From positions 36,428 through 100,427 of the forward strand of contig CAHJWL010000012.1 in assembly GCA_903642235.1 (NCBI GenBank): a stretch of DNA of 64,000 bases. Reading direction: 5' to 3'. The translations under genes and the position numbers were made by a program. The stretch's first letter is position 1; each line of letters begins with the position of its first letter. Shown piece after piece: positions 42,890-51,356 of this stretch. The notes under the pieces are model-generated. The model ran no database searches, was not told where the DNA came from, and saw nothing but the letters and a program-made list of their open reading frames with translations. The DNA comes from Acidobacteriaceae bacterium. Lineage in GTDB: Bacteria; Acidobacteriota; Terriglobia; Terriglobales; Acidobacteriaceae.

Positions 42890-45163
42890 CTAAAACCTGA
42901 AGCGGTAGCGGAGCTCCCCGAAGATCTGGCGAGGATCGTTGAAGTGGAAGCCGCCGAAAGTCAGGCTGTTGTCGAGCAGGACGCGCCGGTTGGCCAGGTT
43001 GGTGGCGGTGACGGAGACGGTAACGGCGTCTCCGAAGCTTCTGCCTAGCGAGAGGTCGACGACCGTGTTCGAGGGGAGATAGTTGTTGGGGTAGGGTGTG
43101 GCTGGGTCGGGGTCGCCGTTGGTAAAGCCGGAGCCGTAGGCGATGTTGGTTGAGGCGGAGATGCGAAAGGGAAGGGTCGCGTTATAGCCGACGCTGAGTG
43201 TGTTGCGCTGATCGTGATCGACGGGGGCATAAGTGAAGCCCTGATCGCAGGCGGCATCGCCAACAGGTGTGCAGACAAGGCCTCCGGTGATGTTGCCTCG
43301 CTGTTCGGCGATCTGGTTGGAGTAGGCAAGATGTGCCTGGCCAAAGCGGCCCAGGCGGGGCGAGCGAAGGGTGAGCTCCCAGGCGCGAACCAGGGCGCCA
43401 TTGATGGTGACCGGGTAGTAGATGCTGGAGTCACCCACGTTTGAGTGATCGAGGAAGTTGTTGACGCGGGTCTTGAAGGTATCGGCGTCGAGCAGCCAGC
43501 CATGCAGCGGGATTTGCACGCCAAACTGATGCTCTTCGTCCCGCTCACCACGAAGCGGCTGGAAGGCAGTGTCGTTTGCCTGCGCGAACTGCACGACGGG
43601 GCCGGTTGCGGTGAGCAGCGGGGGCGACTGGTAGAAGCGACCGTAGAAGCCGCGGAAGACCCAGTTGAGCTTCGGCACGCGCACGGCGACACCGAAGCGA
43701 GGAGCGGTCGCAGTCTCGGTGAACTCTCCCTGAAAGTGGGTCTCACGCAGGCCGGCGATGAGAGTGAGCCAGAAGGTCGCTTTGACGTTGTCAGAGATGT
43801 ACTCCTCGATGATTCCACCCGCGGCCGAGTCGGGGATAGAGAACGAAGCAGTGCCTGAACCGTCATTGAAGACTGCGCCGAAGCGATAGCTGTCATGCTG
43901 GCCGAAGGAGTAGAGGCCAGCCTGAAGGGTGTTGCGGGCGATCTCGGAGGTGAGGGACGCCTGAACTCCGCCGTAGTCCGAAGTGCGTTTTGACGTGGTG
44001 GCGACGGGAACATCAGCCGGGTTGGCTTCGTAGTCTGCCCGGTTGTGGTGGTAGAAGGGCGAGACCTGGAGGACGGTGGAAGGGCGGAAGGTGTGGAGCC
44101 AGGAAAAGGCAGCGAGTCCGTCGGTCTCGCGCTGACCATCACGCAGGCCGCTCGAGTTGAACTGCTGATTGCCGAAGCTGTCTGGATCGGGATCGTAGGG
44201 GATCTGGAAGAAGTCATTGCGCAGCTGGGTGACCAGACGAAATTGGTCCTTCGGAGACCGGTTGTAGATGAAGGAGGCAAACCCGCCGTAGCCGTTTGCG
44301 GCGTCATGGAGGACGCGGCCGACTGGAGGTGAGATGCCAAAGTCGCTGCGGTTGCCGTTCAGGCTGGCGTAGTAGGAGAACTTCTCTGTGTGGTCGCCGA
44401 AGTTGATCTGATCGTTGGTCTGGAGAAAGCTGCCGGCGCTGAGGACGAGCTCAGCCTCGCGGTTGCGGTCGAAGCCGGTGCGGGGAACGACGTTGAAGGC
44501 GCCGTAGGTGCGGTCGCCTACATCCGCGGTGTAGCTGCCGCGCTGTACCTCCACGTAGTCGATGTCCTTGGGATCGATCTGCGCGCCGAGGTTGCTGGCG
44601 ATGTTGGTGTTGGGGATCTCAATGCCGTCGATGAGCCAGCTCACTTGATGACCGCCGCGCATGTGCAGCATGTCGTGGGTGATGTAGGCGCCGGGTACGT
44701 ACCCTGTGATGCTGGCAAGGCTGTTGGTGCGGTCGGCACCGGGCGTCTCGGCGATCTCCTGCCGGCTGATGAGAGTGGTAGGGGTGACGGTGTTGAGGTT
44801 GGCAACGGTGGTCTGGACTGTGACGGTCTGCTGCACGGTGCCGAGCGGCAGCTCCAGGTGGAGGATCGGCGAGGTATCTGAGGCGAGCGTGAAGGTCTGG
44901 CGGATGCTGGCAAAGCCTTCCTGCGAGACGGTGACGGTGTACTCGCCAAGCGGAACGGAGGAGAGAAGAAAGGAGCCGTCGGAGCCGGTGCTGGTGGTTT
45001 GGCGGAAGCCAGAGTGGAGGGCCTGGAGCTCGACGCGGGCGCCGACGATGGGGCGGTGCTGCGGGTCGTGCGCTACGCCGTGAACCAGGGAAAAGATGGT
45101 CGAGAAGGCTGCAGGAGCAGCCAGGAAAAGGGAAGAAGAGCAGAGCAGAGACAACCTGCGCAT
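42890..45163 (-). CDS. TonB-dependent receptor with carboxypeptidase-regulatory-like domain
   Basis: A 757-residue outer-membrane receptor. After the signal peptide (LSLLCSSSLFLAAPAAFS) comes a CarboxypepD_reg-like domain (VHGVAHDPQHRPIVGARVEL), the plug (RGGHQVSWLIDGIEIPN), and a 22-strand-type barrel ending in RYRFRF with terminal Phe. Start ATG 45163 has AAGGA 9 bases upstream; an earlier start would add 18 residues without support. The DxxG-type plug and the N-terminal domain are typical of the large acidobacterial receptor set. The substrate is unknown. The small exported protein at 45274 lies 110 bases upstream and probably shares its transcript. Confidence 0.92.
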   Translation of the reverse strand: MRRLSLLCSSSLFLAAPAAFSTIFSLVHGVAHDPQHRPIVGARVELQALHSGFRQTTSTGSDGSFLLSSVPLGEYTVTVSQEGFASIRQTFTLASDTSPILHLELPLGTVQQTVTVQTTVANLNTVTPTTLISRQEIAETPGADRTNSLASITGYVPGAYITHDMLHMRGGHQVSWLIDGIEIPNTNIASNLGAQIDPKDIDYVEVQRGSYTADVGDRTYGAFNVVPRTGFDRNREAELVLSAGSFLQTNDQINFGDHTEKFSYYASLNGNRSDFGISPPVGRVLHDAANGYGGFASFIYNRSPKDQFRLVTQLRNDFFQIPYDPDPDSFGNQQFNSSGLRDGQRETDGLAAFSWLHTFRPSTVLQVSPFYHHNRADYEANPADVPVATTSKRTSDYGGVQASLTSEIARNTLQAGLYSFGQHDSYRFGAVFNDGSGTASFSIPDSAAGGIIEEYISDNVKATFWLTLIAGLRETHFQGEFTETATAPRFGVAVRVPKLNWVFRGFYGRFYQSPPLLTATGPVVQFAQANDTAFQPLRGERDEEHQFGVQIPLHGWLLDADTFKTRVNNFLDHSNVGDSSIYYPVTINGALVRAWELTLRSPRLGRFGQAHLAYSNQIAEQRGNITGGLVCTPVGDAACDQGFTYAPVDHDQRNTLSVGYNATLPFRISASTNIAYGSGFTNGDPDPATPYPNNYLPSNTVVDLSLGRSFGDAVTVSVTATNLANRRVLLDNSLTFGGFHFNDPRQIFGELRYRFRF

Positions 45164-45273
45164 GAGGGAACTCCTTCGTCGAGGACTGACGAGATTCTCA
45201 AACAAGACAGAAGACACAGCGGCAGGTATCGAGCTTCAGGAGGGAAGAGAGGGAGCGTCTGCAGCTGATCCGT

Positions 45274-45663
45274 TTACTCGAGAGAAGAAGAAGGAGGTCC
45301 GCGTTTGCCTCGGGAGCGATCCCGTGCAACGCGCCAGAGGGACGCTGTCTGGGCGACCGCGGCGGGGTGGCTGAGAGGAGCGGTGACGATACCGTCGGCT
45401 CTGGGAAGAAGACCGAGGTGGGAATGAGCTGCGGCGACGGTTCCGGGGTAGAACGGACATCTCTCAGAGGGCGAGTGGAAGGAGGGATCCTTCGGCGGAG
45501 TAAGCCGGGTGCGCTCCGCCATCCTCATGCTGCAATGATGCGCGCCAGTTCTGCGGCAGCAGGCGGGGATGCTGGCGTCGTATAGCGATTGCGCCGCGGT
45601 AAACGCGACGGCAAACGGCAAGGCGAAGATCGCCAGCAGAAGGATGGAGAGGAGTTTCCGCAC
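45274..45663 (-). CDS. Small exported Cys/His-motif protein upstream of TonB receptor
   Basis: 129 residues starting at GTG 45663, with a clear signal peptide (KLLSILLLAIFALPFAVAF) followed by SIPACCRRTGAHHCSMRM, a compact Cys/His/Met cluster that could bind a metal such as copper. The rest is Ser/Pro-rich with no known domain. The ribosome site is poor. Co-directional with the TonB-receptor gene and probably linked in function. I know of no named family. Confidence 0.6.
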   Translation of the reverse strand: MRKLLSILLLAIFALPFAVAFTAAQSLYDASIPACCRRTGAHHCSMRMAERTRLTPPKDPSFHSPSERCPFYPGTVAAAHSHLGLLPRADGIVTAPLSHPAAVAQTASLWRVARDRSRGKRGPPSSSLE

Positions 45664-46153
45664 TGGAGAAAGTGGAACATTTCCGTGGGTATCTTCGCAA
45701 GGGTGGCGCCGATGGGTGTCATGGGACGAGATGGGTGCTGAGAGCCGCGACCCGGGTCGTCTCTAACCTTTTCTTCGCTCTGAAGGCGAGGTCGTGTATG
45801 CTGCGGAAAACAAAGCGACCCTTCAGACCGAACCTCTTCAGTCTTCCGGGTCGCAGGTGCTCGCCTGGCGCTCTGCGTGCCAATTCCGAAGCCGCACCTG
45901 CAATACGCCGCAACAGGTACCTGGGTCCGTCAGTACAGATCAGACCAGATTCAGAGCAGATGTCAGGGCATGTTGTTTCAAGTTGTTTCGGGGCCAGGTC
46001 TTCCTTTGATCGTCTAAAAAGCGCCTTCCATTCCGGCCTGCCTGGCGAGAGTGCGCGCATGGATGCTCTGATGGGCAGACAACTTCCTGTCGTACGGCGG
46101 TAAAGACATCTGTGTTGTGGGCCCTGAGAATGTTCTTTGCCCGGAGTGCAGGC
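45664..46153. other. Intergenic region before MBOAT gene
   Basis: 490 bases without a supported gene. An inverted repeat GCGACCC (45815-45821) with GGGTCGC (45848-45854) could be a terminator or attenuator. Nothing else recognised. Confidence 0.4.
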
Positions 46154-47568
46154 ATGATCTTCAACTCTCTCGTCTTCGTTCTTTTCTTTGCCATCGTTCT
46201 TTTGCTGCATGCCACGCCGTTTTCGTGGAGGGTGAAGAAGGTCAATCTTCTCCTTGCCAGTTACATCTTCTATGCGGCATGGAATCCGCCGTTCGTCATT
46301 CTGCTCTGGCTCTCGACGGTCGTGGACTGGTTTGCAGCCCGTGGTCTTGTTGCGGCGGATCGGCCATGGAAGCGCCGCGGCTGGATGCTGCTGTCGATCG
46401 CGGTAAGCCTTGGATTGCTTTGCTACTTTAAATACGGCCACTTTCTAGTTGAGAACTTCGCGTCCTTCGTGGCGCTCGCGGGCTTTCACTACAGTCCTCC
46501 ACGATCAAGTATTGTCTTGCCGATCGGAATCTCGTTCTATACCTTCGCCACGATGTCCTATACGTTGGACATCTACCTGCGACGGGCAACGCCGGCGCGC
46601 AGCTTCCTTGATTACGCTCTCTTTGTTACGTTCTTTCCTCACCTGGTGGCCGGACCGATCATGCGGCCGACCGAACTGGTCCACAGTTTGAGGTTCCGCA
46701 TACGGCAACGCCGGATCAGCTGCGGTTTGGCCTGGCGCTGATGACGCTGGGCCTGTTCGAAAAGGCCGTTCTGGCCGATGGATTTCTCGGACCGGTCGTC
46801 GACCAGGTTTATAACGCGAGGGTCGCCCCCGGCTTTCTGGACGCGTGGGTGGGAACGCTGGCGTTCAGCGGGCAGATCTTCTGCGATTTTGCGGGCTACT
46901 CGATTACGGCGATCGGCGCGGCTCTTTGCCTCGGGTTTGCGCTGTCAGACAACTTCCGGTTTCCCTATGCGGCGATCGGGTTCAGCGACTTCTGGCGTCG
47001 GTGGCACATTACGCTTTCCGCGTGGCTGCGGGATTATCTCTACATTCCCCTTGGAGGCAATCGTCATGGAGAGGCAAGGACCTACTTCTCGCTCCTGGCG
47101 ACGATGCTGATTGGCGGGCTATGGCACGGGGCGAGCTGGACATTTGTGGTGTGGGGCGGATTGCATGGTTTGTACCTGATGGTCGAGAGACAGCTGCGCA
47201 AGTGGTTTCCCGGATTTCGCTCGGGGACGGTTGAGGCTGCGGGACTCGGGCTGCTGACGTTTGCTCTCGTGAATGTAGCTTGGGTGTTCTTCCGAGCGAG
47301 GACGTTCCCTCAGGCTCTTGGAGTTCTGCGCGGCATGTTCGGCAGGAACCCGCACGCTGAACCGGTGCTGGCCGCGGTCTACATTGCCACCACAGTCGTC
47401 ATCATGTCCGGCCTGCTTCTGGCTCACTGGTTTATGCGCCGACAGACTCTGGAAGGAGCAATCGCGCGGACACACCCAACAACCTTAACGGCCCTATGGA
47501 CGCTGATGGCCTTTGCAGTCGTGATCCAGCATGGAGAGAGCAATGGCTTCATCTATTTCCAGTTCTGA
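46154..47568 (+). pseudogene. MBOAT O-acyltransferase (AlgI-like), interrupted by a -1 frameshift
   Basis: Residues from MIFNSLVFVLFFAIVLLL to HLVAGPIMRPTELV are read in one frame, which then runs to a stop at 46741. From PQFEVPHTATPDQLRFG at about 46681 onwards the next frame continues to 47568 with the MBOAT core, including SDFWRRWHITLS and the catalytic-type His in GGLWHGASWTF. Adding one C to GTCCACAG at 46679-46686 (giving GTCCCACAG) rejoins the protein at about 470 residues. It is otherwise a complete AlgI-type acyltransferase, which would O-acetylate an exported polysaccharide together with the SGNH-like protein downstream. Sequencing error and genuine decay are both possible. Confidence 0.88.
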
Positions 47569-48745
47569 GCAAGTGATCCATGGAGTGAGCGAGCGGATGC
47601 CAGCGGGTCTGCGGCTGACGGCCGCGGATCGACCGGGTGTGGCACAGCCTGTTCCTGAGCGCGATATTCCTGAGCAGCCGTGGCGGGCGATCTCGCTGGT
47701 GACGCTCGTGCTGGTGGTGCTGCTGACGGCGGCCTGGGAGTGGCGGATGCGGGCGCTGGAGTTGGTTCCCGGCGATCTGAGCGGGAACTACGACTCCTGG
47801 GCGGAGCGACGGCGATCGATCGATAGGCGGGAGACGCCGGTGGTGCTGATCGGTGACTCGCGCATTCTGTATGACACGGACCTTGATCGCGTGGCGCAAC
47901 TGACGGGGATTCGGCCGCTGCAGCTGGGGATCGCCGGCGGGAGTGGCCTGCCGATTCTCGAGAATATTGCGGACGATCCGCACTTCAAGGGGCTGGCGAT
48001 TGTGGGTATGGCGGAGACCTCTTTCTTCGATACACGATTTACGGTGATTCGAAGCAGGAAGGCGCTGGAGCTGAGCCGGTGGGAGTCGCCCTCGGAACGC
48101 GCGTCATTCGGGATCCACCGCGTGATTGCGAAAAATGTGGCGCTGCTGGACGATGCGTACCAGCTGAGCACGATGGTGTTCAACCTCGATCCTGACTGGA
48201 GGCCGGGGGTGCGAGGGCCGTACCACGACGTGTGGAAGGTGGGGGAGACTGGCGCGGAGGGGCAGTCCTGGCTGTGGCGAAGGCTGGAGCATGATGGACG
48301 TCTGAGTGCGCATGCCCGCAGTGTGTGGCACCAGCTGTTTCCGCCGTTCCCGAGCAAGGATCAGGAGATTCGGCCGATTCTGGTGAGGTCCAAGGTGGCT
48401 GTCGACAAGATACGGGCGCGTGGCGGGGATGTGGTATTTCTGCGGCCGCCGTCGGCTCCGGATATTCGGGCGATCGAGGACAGGCACCTGCCGAGAGCGC
48501 GGGGATGGGATGCTCTGCTGGCGTATACGCATGCGAACGGCATTCATGCGGACGATCTCCCGACGGTGCAGAACCTCATTCTGCCGGAGGGGTCACACCT
48601 GACCCATGCTTGCGCGACGGTCTTTACGGATGCGTACATCCGCAAGGTGGCGGGGCAGACACGGCTGCTGCACCTGAAGGCCGACCTGCCGCCGCCGATC
48701 TCTACCCGAGACTGCGTTCCGTCAGAACAGGCCAGGCTGCACTAG
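47543..48745 (+). CDS. SGNH/AlgX-J-like hydrolase partner of MBOAT
   Basis: A 400-residue protein with one N-terminal membrane helix (ISLVTLVLVVLLTAAWEW) and a periplasmic SGNH-like domain: VVLIGDSRILYD is block I (GDS), and LPEGSHLTHACATVF, with a late His, resembles block V. Such proteins pair with MBOAT acyltransferases for polysaccharide O-acetylation (AlgI/AlgJ/AlgX). It overlaps the MBOAT reading frame by a few codons, as in coupled genes; ATG 47543 has GAGAG upstream. It is convergent with gcvPB. Confidence 0.82.
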   Translation: MASSISSSEQVIHGVSERMPAGLRLTAADRPGVAQPVPERDIPEQPWRAISLVTLVLVVLLTAAWEWRMRALELVPGDLSGNYDSWAERRRSIDRRETPVVLIGDSRILYDTDLDRVAQLTGIRPLQLGIAGGSGLPILENIADDPHFKGLAIVGMAETSFFDTRFTVIRSRKALELSRWESPSERASFGIHRVIAKNVALLDDAYQLSTMVFNLDPDWRPGVRGPYHDVWKVGETGAEGQSWLWRRLEHDGRLSAHARSVWHQLFPPFPSKDQEIRPILVRSKVAVDKIRARGGDVVFLRPPSAPDIRAIEDRHLPRARGWDALLAYTHANGIHADDLPTVQNLILPEGSHLTHACATVFTDAYIRKVAGQTRLLHLKADLPPPISTRDCVPSEQARLH

Positions 48746-48817
48746 GTTGCGACGGTCGCCAGAAGATCTACAGCTCGGTGGCTGCTGTTGGATCTCGCGG
48801 ACTTTGACCTACGACGG

Positions 48818-50362
48818 CTACCACTCCTTGGCGGCGGTGTCTGGGGTGAGAGGGGTGGAGGCTACTGGGGCTTTCCAGCGGAGGATGGGTTTGCGGGCGG
48901 CTCCGGTTTCGTCGAGGCGCTGGAGGCGGGTGGTGTGGGGGGCGGTTTTGACGAGATCGGGGTTCTCGGCGGCTTCCTGGGCTATCTGCTTGAGGGCGTC
49001 GACGAGGAGGTCGAGCTCTTCGCGGGACTCCGATTCGGTGGGCTCGATCATCATGGCGCCGGGGACGATGAGGGGGAAGCTGGTGGTGTAGGCGTGGAAA
49101 CCGTAGTCGATCATGCGCTTGCCCATGTCCCCGGTCTTGACGCCATTGCGCGCTTGCAGCTTGTCGGAGAAAACGACCTCGTGGAGGGAGGGGGTCTTGT
49201 AAGGGAGATCGAAGGTGTCGGAGAGCTTGGCGCGGAGATAGTTGGCATTGAGGACGGCGTCTTCGGTGGTCTGGCGGAGGCCGTCGGGGCCGTTGGCGAG
49301 GATGTAGGCGAGGGCGCGGACGAACATGCCGAAGTTGCCGTAGAACATGCGGACGCGGCCGACGGTCTGCGGGCGGTTGTAGTCGAGGGTGAGGGTGCCG
49401 TCCCCCTTTTTGGCGAGGATGGGCGTGGGCAGGAAGGGCTCGAGGATGGCTTTGCAGGCGACGGGGCCGGAGCCTGGGCCGCCGCCTCCGTGCGGGGTGG
49501 AGAAGGTTTTGTGCAGGTTGAGGTGCATGACGTCGACGCCGAAGTCGCCGGGTCGCGTCTTGCCGACGAGGGCGTTCATGTTAGCGCCGTCCATGTAGAG
49601 CAGGGCGCCCTTGGCGTGGAGGATGTCGGCGATGCGGTGGATCTCGGACTCAAAGACGCCGATGGTGGAGGGGTTGGTGAGCATGAGGGCTGCGGTGTCT
49701 TCGTCGACCATCTTTTCGAGCTCGGTGACGTCGACCATGCCCTGCGGGTTGGACTTGAGGTTGGCGACCTGGTACCCGCAAACTGCTGCCGTAGCAGGAT
49801 TCGTCCCGTGGGCGGAGTCCGGGATGATGATCTTCTTGCGGGGATTGCCCTTGCTCTCGTGGTAGGCGCGGACGAGCAGGATGCCGGTGAACTCGCCGTG
49901 GGCGCCGGCGGCGGGCTGGAGGGTGATGGCGTCCATGCCGGTGATCTCGATGAGGGCGTCGGAGAGGGTGCTCATGATGGAGAGCACGCCTTGCGAGAGC
50001 GATTCGGGCTGATAGGGGTGGGCCTCGGCGATGCCTTCGAAGCGGGCGACGAGCTCGTTGATGCGGCCGTTGTACTTCATGGTGCAGGAGCCGAGAGGGT
50101 ACATGCCGAGGTCGATGGCGTAGTTCCAGGTGGACATGCGGGTGAAGTGGCGGACGAGCTCGATCTCGGAGAGCTCGGGCATGATGCCAAGGTCTTTGCG
50201 GGCGACGTCGCCGAGGATCTCCTGCGCGTTGACGGCGGGAACGTCGAGGGCGGGCATGCGGTAGGCTTTTTTGCCGGGCGAGGATTTTTCGAAGATGAGG
50301 TCTTCGTTCTGGTTGGTGTGGGTGGTGGCTTTTTTGGGGGTGCCGATGAACTTGTCAGACAT
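48818..50362 (-). CDS. gcvPB: Glycine dehydrogenase (decarboxylating) subunit 2
   Basis: A 514-residue PLP enzyme, the C-terminal half of the glycine-cleavage P protein. MHLNLHKTFSTPHGGGGPGS contains the PLP-binding Lys, followed by the conserved glycine loop. It forms the active P protein with GcvPA (51357-52736). Start ATG 50362 was preferred over 50395 because GGAG precedes it by 6 bases. Last gene of the gcv operon and separated from gcvPA by two small genes, unlike the usual adjacent arrangement. Confidence 0.95.
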   Translation of the reverse strand: MSDKFIGTPKKATTHTNQNEDLIFEKSSPGKKAYRMPALDVPAVNAQEILGDVARKDLGIMPELSEIELVRHFTRMSTWNYAIDLGMYPLGSCTMKYNGRINELVARFEGIAEAHPYQPESLSQGVLSIMSTLSDALIEITGMDAITLQPAAGAHGEFTGILLVRAYHESKGNPRKKIIIPDSAHGTNPATAAVCGYQVANLKSNPQGMVDVTELEKMVDEDTAALMLTNPSTIGVFESEIHRIADILHAKGALLYMDGANMNALVGKTRPGDFGVDVMHLNLHKTFSTPHGGGGPGSGPVACKAILEPFLPTPILAKKGDGTLTLDYNRPQTVGRVRMFYGNFGMFVRALAYILANGPDGLRQTTEDAVLNANYLRAKLSDTFDLPYKTPSLHEVVFSDKLQARNGVKTGDMGKRMIDYGFHAYTTSFPLIVPGAMMIEPTESESREELDLLVDALKQIAQEAAENPDLVKTAPHTTRLQRLDETGAARKPILRWKAPVASTPLTPDTAAKEW

Positions 50363-50433
50363 GGAGGCTCCTGGGAGTGTGCGGGAAGAGCTCACCGCGG
50401 TGGACGCAAAGAGCGGCCGAAGAATGGATGTGA

Positions 50434-50682
50434 CTATTGCTTCTTGCCGAGTGCTTCGAGCTTGGCATCGTGCTGACCAAGGGTGCGATAGAACTGCGAT
50501 AGGTCCGCTTGCATACGGTCGAGACGGCCGTTCACCTCAGATTGCACACGATCGAGCCGGGCATCGGCAGAGTTGAACCGTGCCGTCATGTCATTGCGCA
50601 GGTCACGCAGGCCCTGCTGGTTCCAGAGGATACCGAAGAGGATGGCGAGAACGGGGATGCCAATGGTCAGGGCGTCGTGCAT
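50434..50682 (-). CDS. Small membrane-anchored coiled-coil protein
   Basis: 82 residues: one membrane helix (ALTIGIPVLAILFGILW) and a charged coiled coil (NSADARLDRVQSEVNGRLDR and on). A good ribosome site (AAGGAAG, 7 bases) precedes the ATG. Within the gcv gene string between gcvPA and gcvPB. Related short proteins are seen as orphans in Acidobacteria as far as I recall; function unknown. Confidence 0.75.
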   Translation of the reverse strand: MHDALTIGIPVLAILFGILWNQQGLRDLRNDMTARFNSADARLDRVQSEVNGRLDRMQADLSQFYRTLGQHDAKLEALGKKQ

Positions 50683-50751
50683 GCGGAATCTTCCTTGTGA
50701 TTATCGTACATCGCTCAAACATGAGATAGCGGGTGTGGCATCGACGGCCGA

Positions 50752-50798
50752 GAAGCAGGTCCTTCGACTCCGCTGCGCTTCGCTCAGGATGACAATGG
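50752..50798. repeat. Dispersed intergenic repeat, long form
   Basis: GAAGCAGGTCCTTCGACTCC, then GCTGCGCTTCGCTCAGGATGACAA-type sequence: the long form with TCCT/AGGA arms. Confidence 0.6.
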
Positions 50799-50813
50799 AA
50801 GAGGTGAGAGTCA

Positions 50814-51158
50814 TCAGAACTCCTGCTCGTCGGTGGGGGAACCGGTCTCGGAGAAGGCGCCGGCGTCCGGGCCGGAGAGGTCTTCCTCGCGGAGGGAGAG
50901 GCCGAAGACGACCTCGTTGACGAGCTTGATGGTGAGGGAGGAGCCTTCTTCGAGCTCGGCGGTCTCGACCTCTTCGCCGATCTGGGCGCAGAGGGCGTTG
51001 CGGTACTCGGGCTCGCCGTGGGAGACGGAGAAGTCGGGCAGCAGCACGCTGGGCCACTCGTAGAAGGTGACGAGCGGGCCGTCGAAGCGGAGGCGAAGGT
51101 AGTCCTCGACGAATTCGACGGCGGTGAGTTCCTGGCCTTCGAGGGTGCTGACGTCCAT
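50814..51158 (-). CDS. Conserved hypothetical protein in gcv operon
   Basis: 114 residues, acidic C-terminus (ending TDEQEF). Core LRLRFDGPLVTFYEWPSVLL and NEVVFGLSLREEDL suggests a small beta-rich domain; I do not recognise the family. AAAGGAG lies before ATG 51158, which is the start used (a longer reading begins inside repeat DNA). Location between gcvPA and gcvPB suggests co-transcription, not necessarily shared function. Confidence 0.7.
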   Translation of the reverse strand: MDVSTLEGQELTAVEFVEDYLRLRFDGPLVTFYEWPSVLLPDFSVSHGEPEYRNALCAQIGEEVETAELEEGSSLTIKLVNEVVFGLSLREEDLSGPDAGAFSETGSPTDEQEF

Positions 51159-51191
51159 GCTGGCTCCTTTCTTCGGCTTGTGGCGGTGGTT

Positions 51192-51219
51192 GAAGAGCAG
51201 ATCCCTGGGGGATGACAAA
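51192..51219. repeat. Dispersed intergenic repeat, short form
   Basis: GAAGAGCAGATCCCTGGGGG then ATGACAA; first of three copies within 160 bases upstream of the 114-aa gene. Confidence 0.6.
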
Positions 51220-51249
51220 AAGGTAAGCGAAAGGCTAAACAGAAGAGCT

Positions 51250-51276
51250 AAACAGATCCCTGCGGGATGACAACAA
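51250..51276. repeat. Dispersed intergenic repeat, short form
   Basis: AACAGATCCCTGCGGGATGA then CAACAAG; the ATCCC/GGGAT arms are perfect. Confidence 0.6.
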
Positions 51277-51313
51277 GAGAGATGGGCGGTGAGTGGTGCG
51301 TGACGTGGCTGGG

Positions 51314-51349
51314 AGAAGCGGGTCCTTCGCTTCGCTCAGGATGACAATG
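51314..51349. repeat. Dispersed intergenic repeat, long form
   Basis: AGAAGCGGGTCCTTCGCTTC then GCTCAGGATGACAATG; long form directly after gcvPA. Confidence 0.6.
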
Positions 51350-51356
51350 TTGGGGG

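Noticed and set aside
48788..50476. 562-codon Gly/Glu/Val-rich forward frame
   Set aside because: Antisense to gcvPB; composition is that of a GC-rich shadow.
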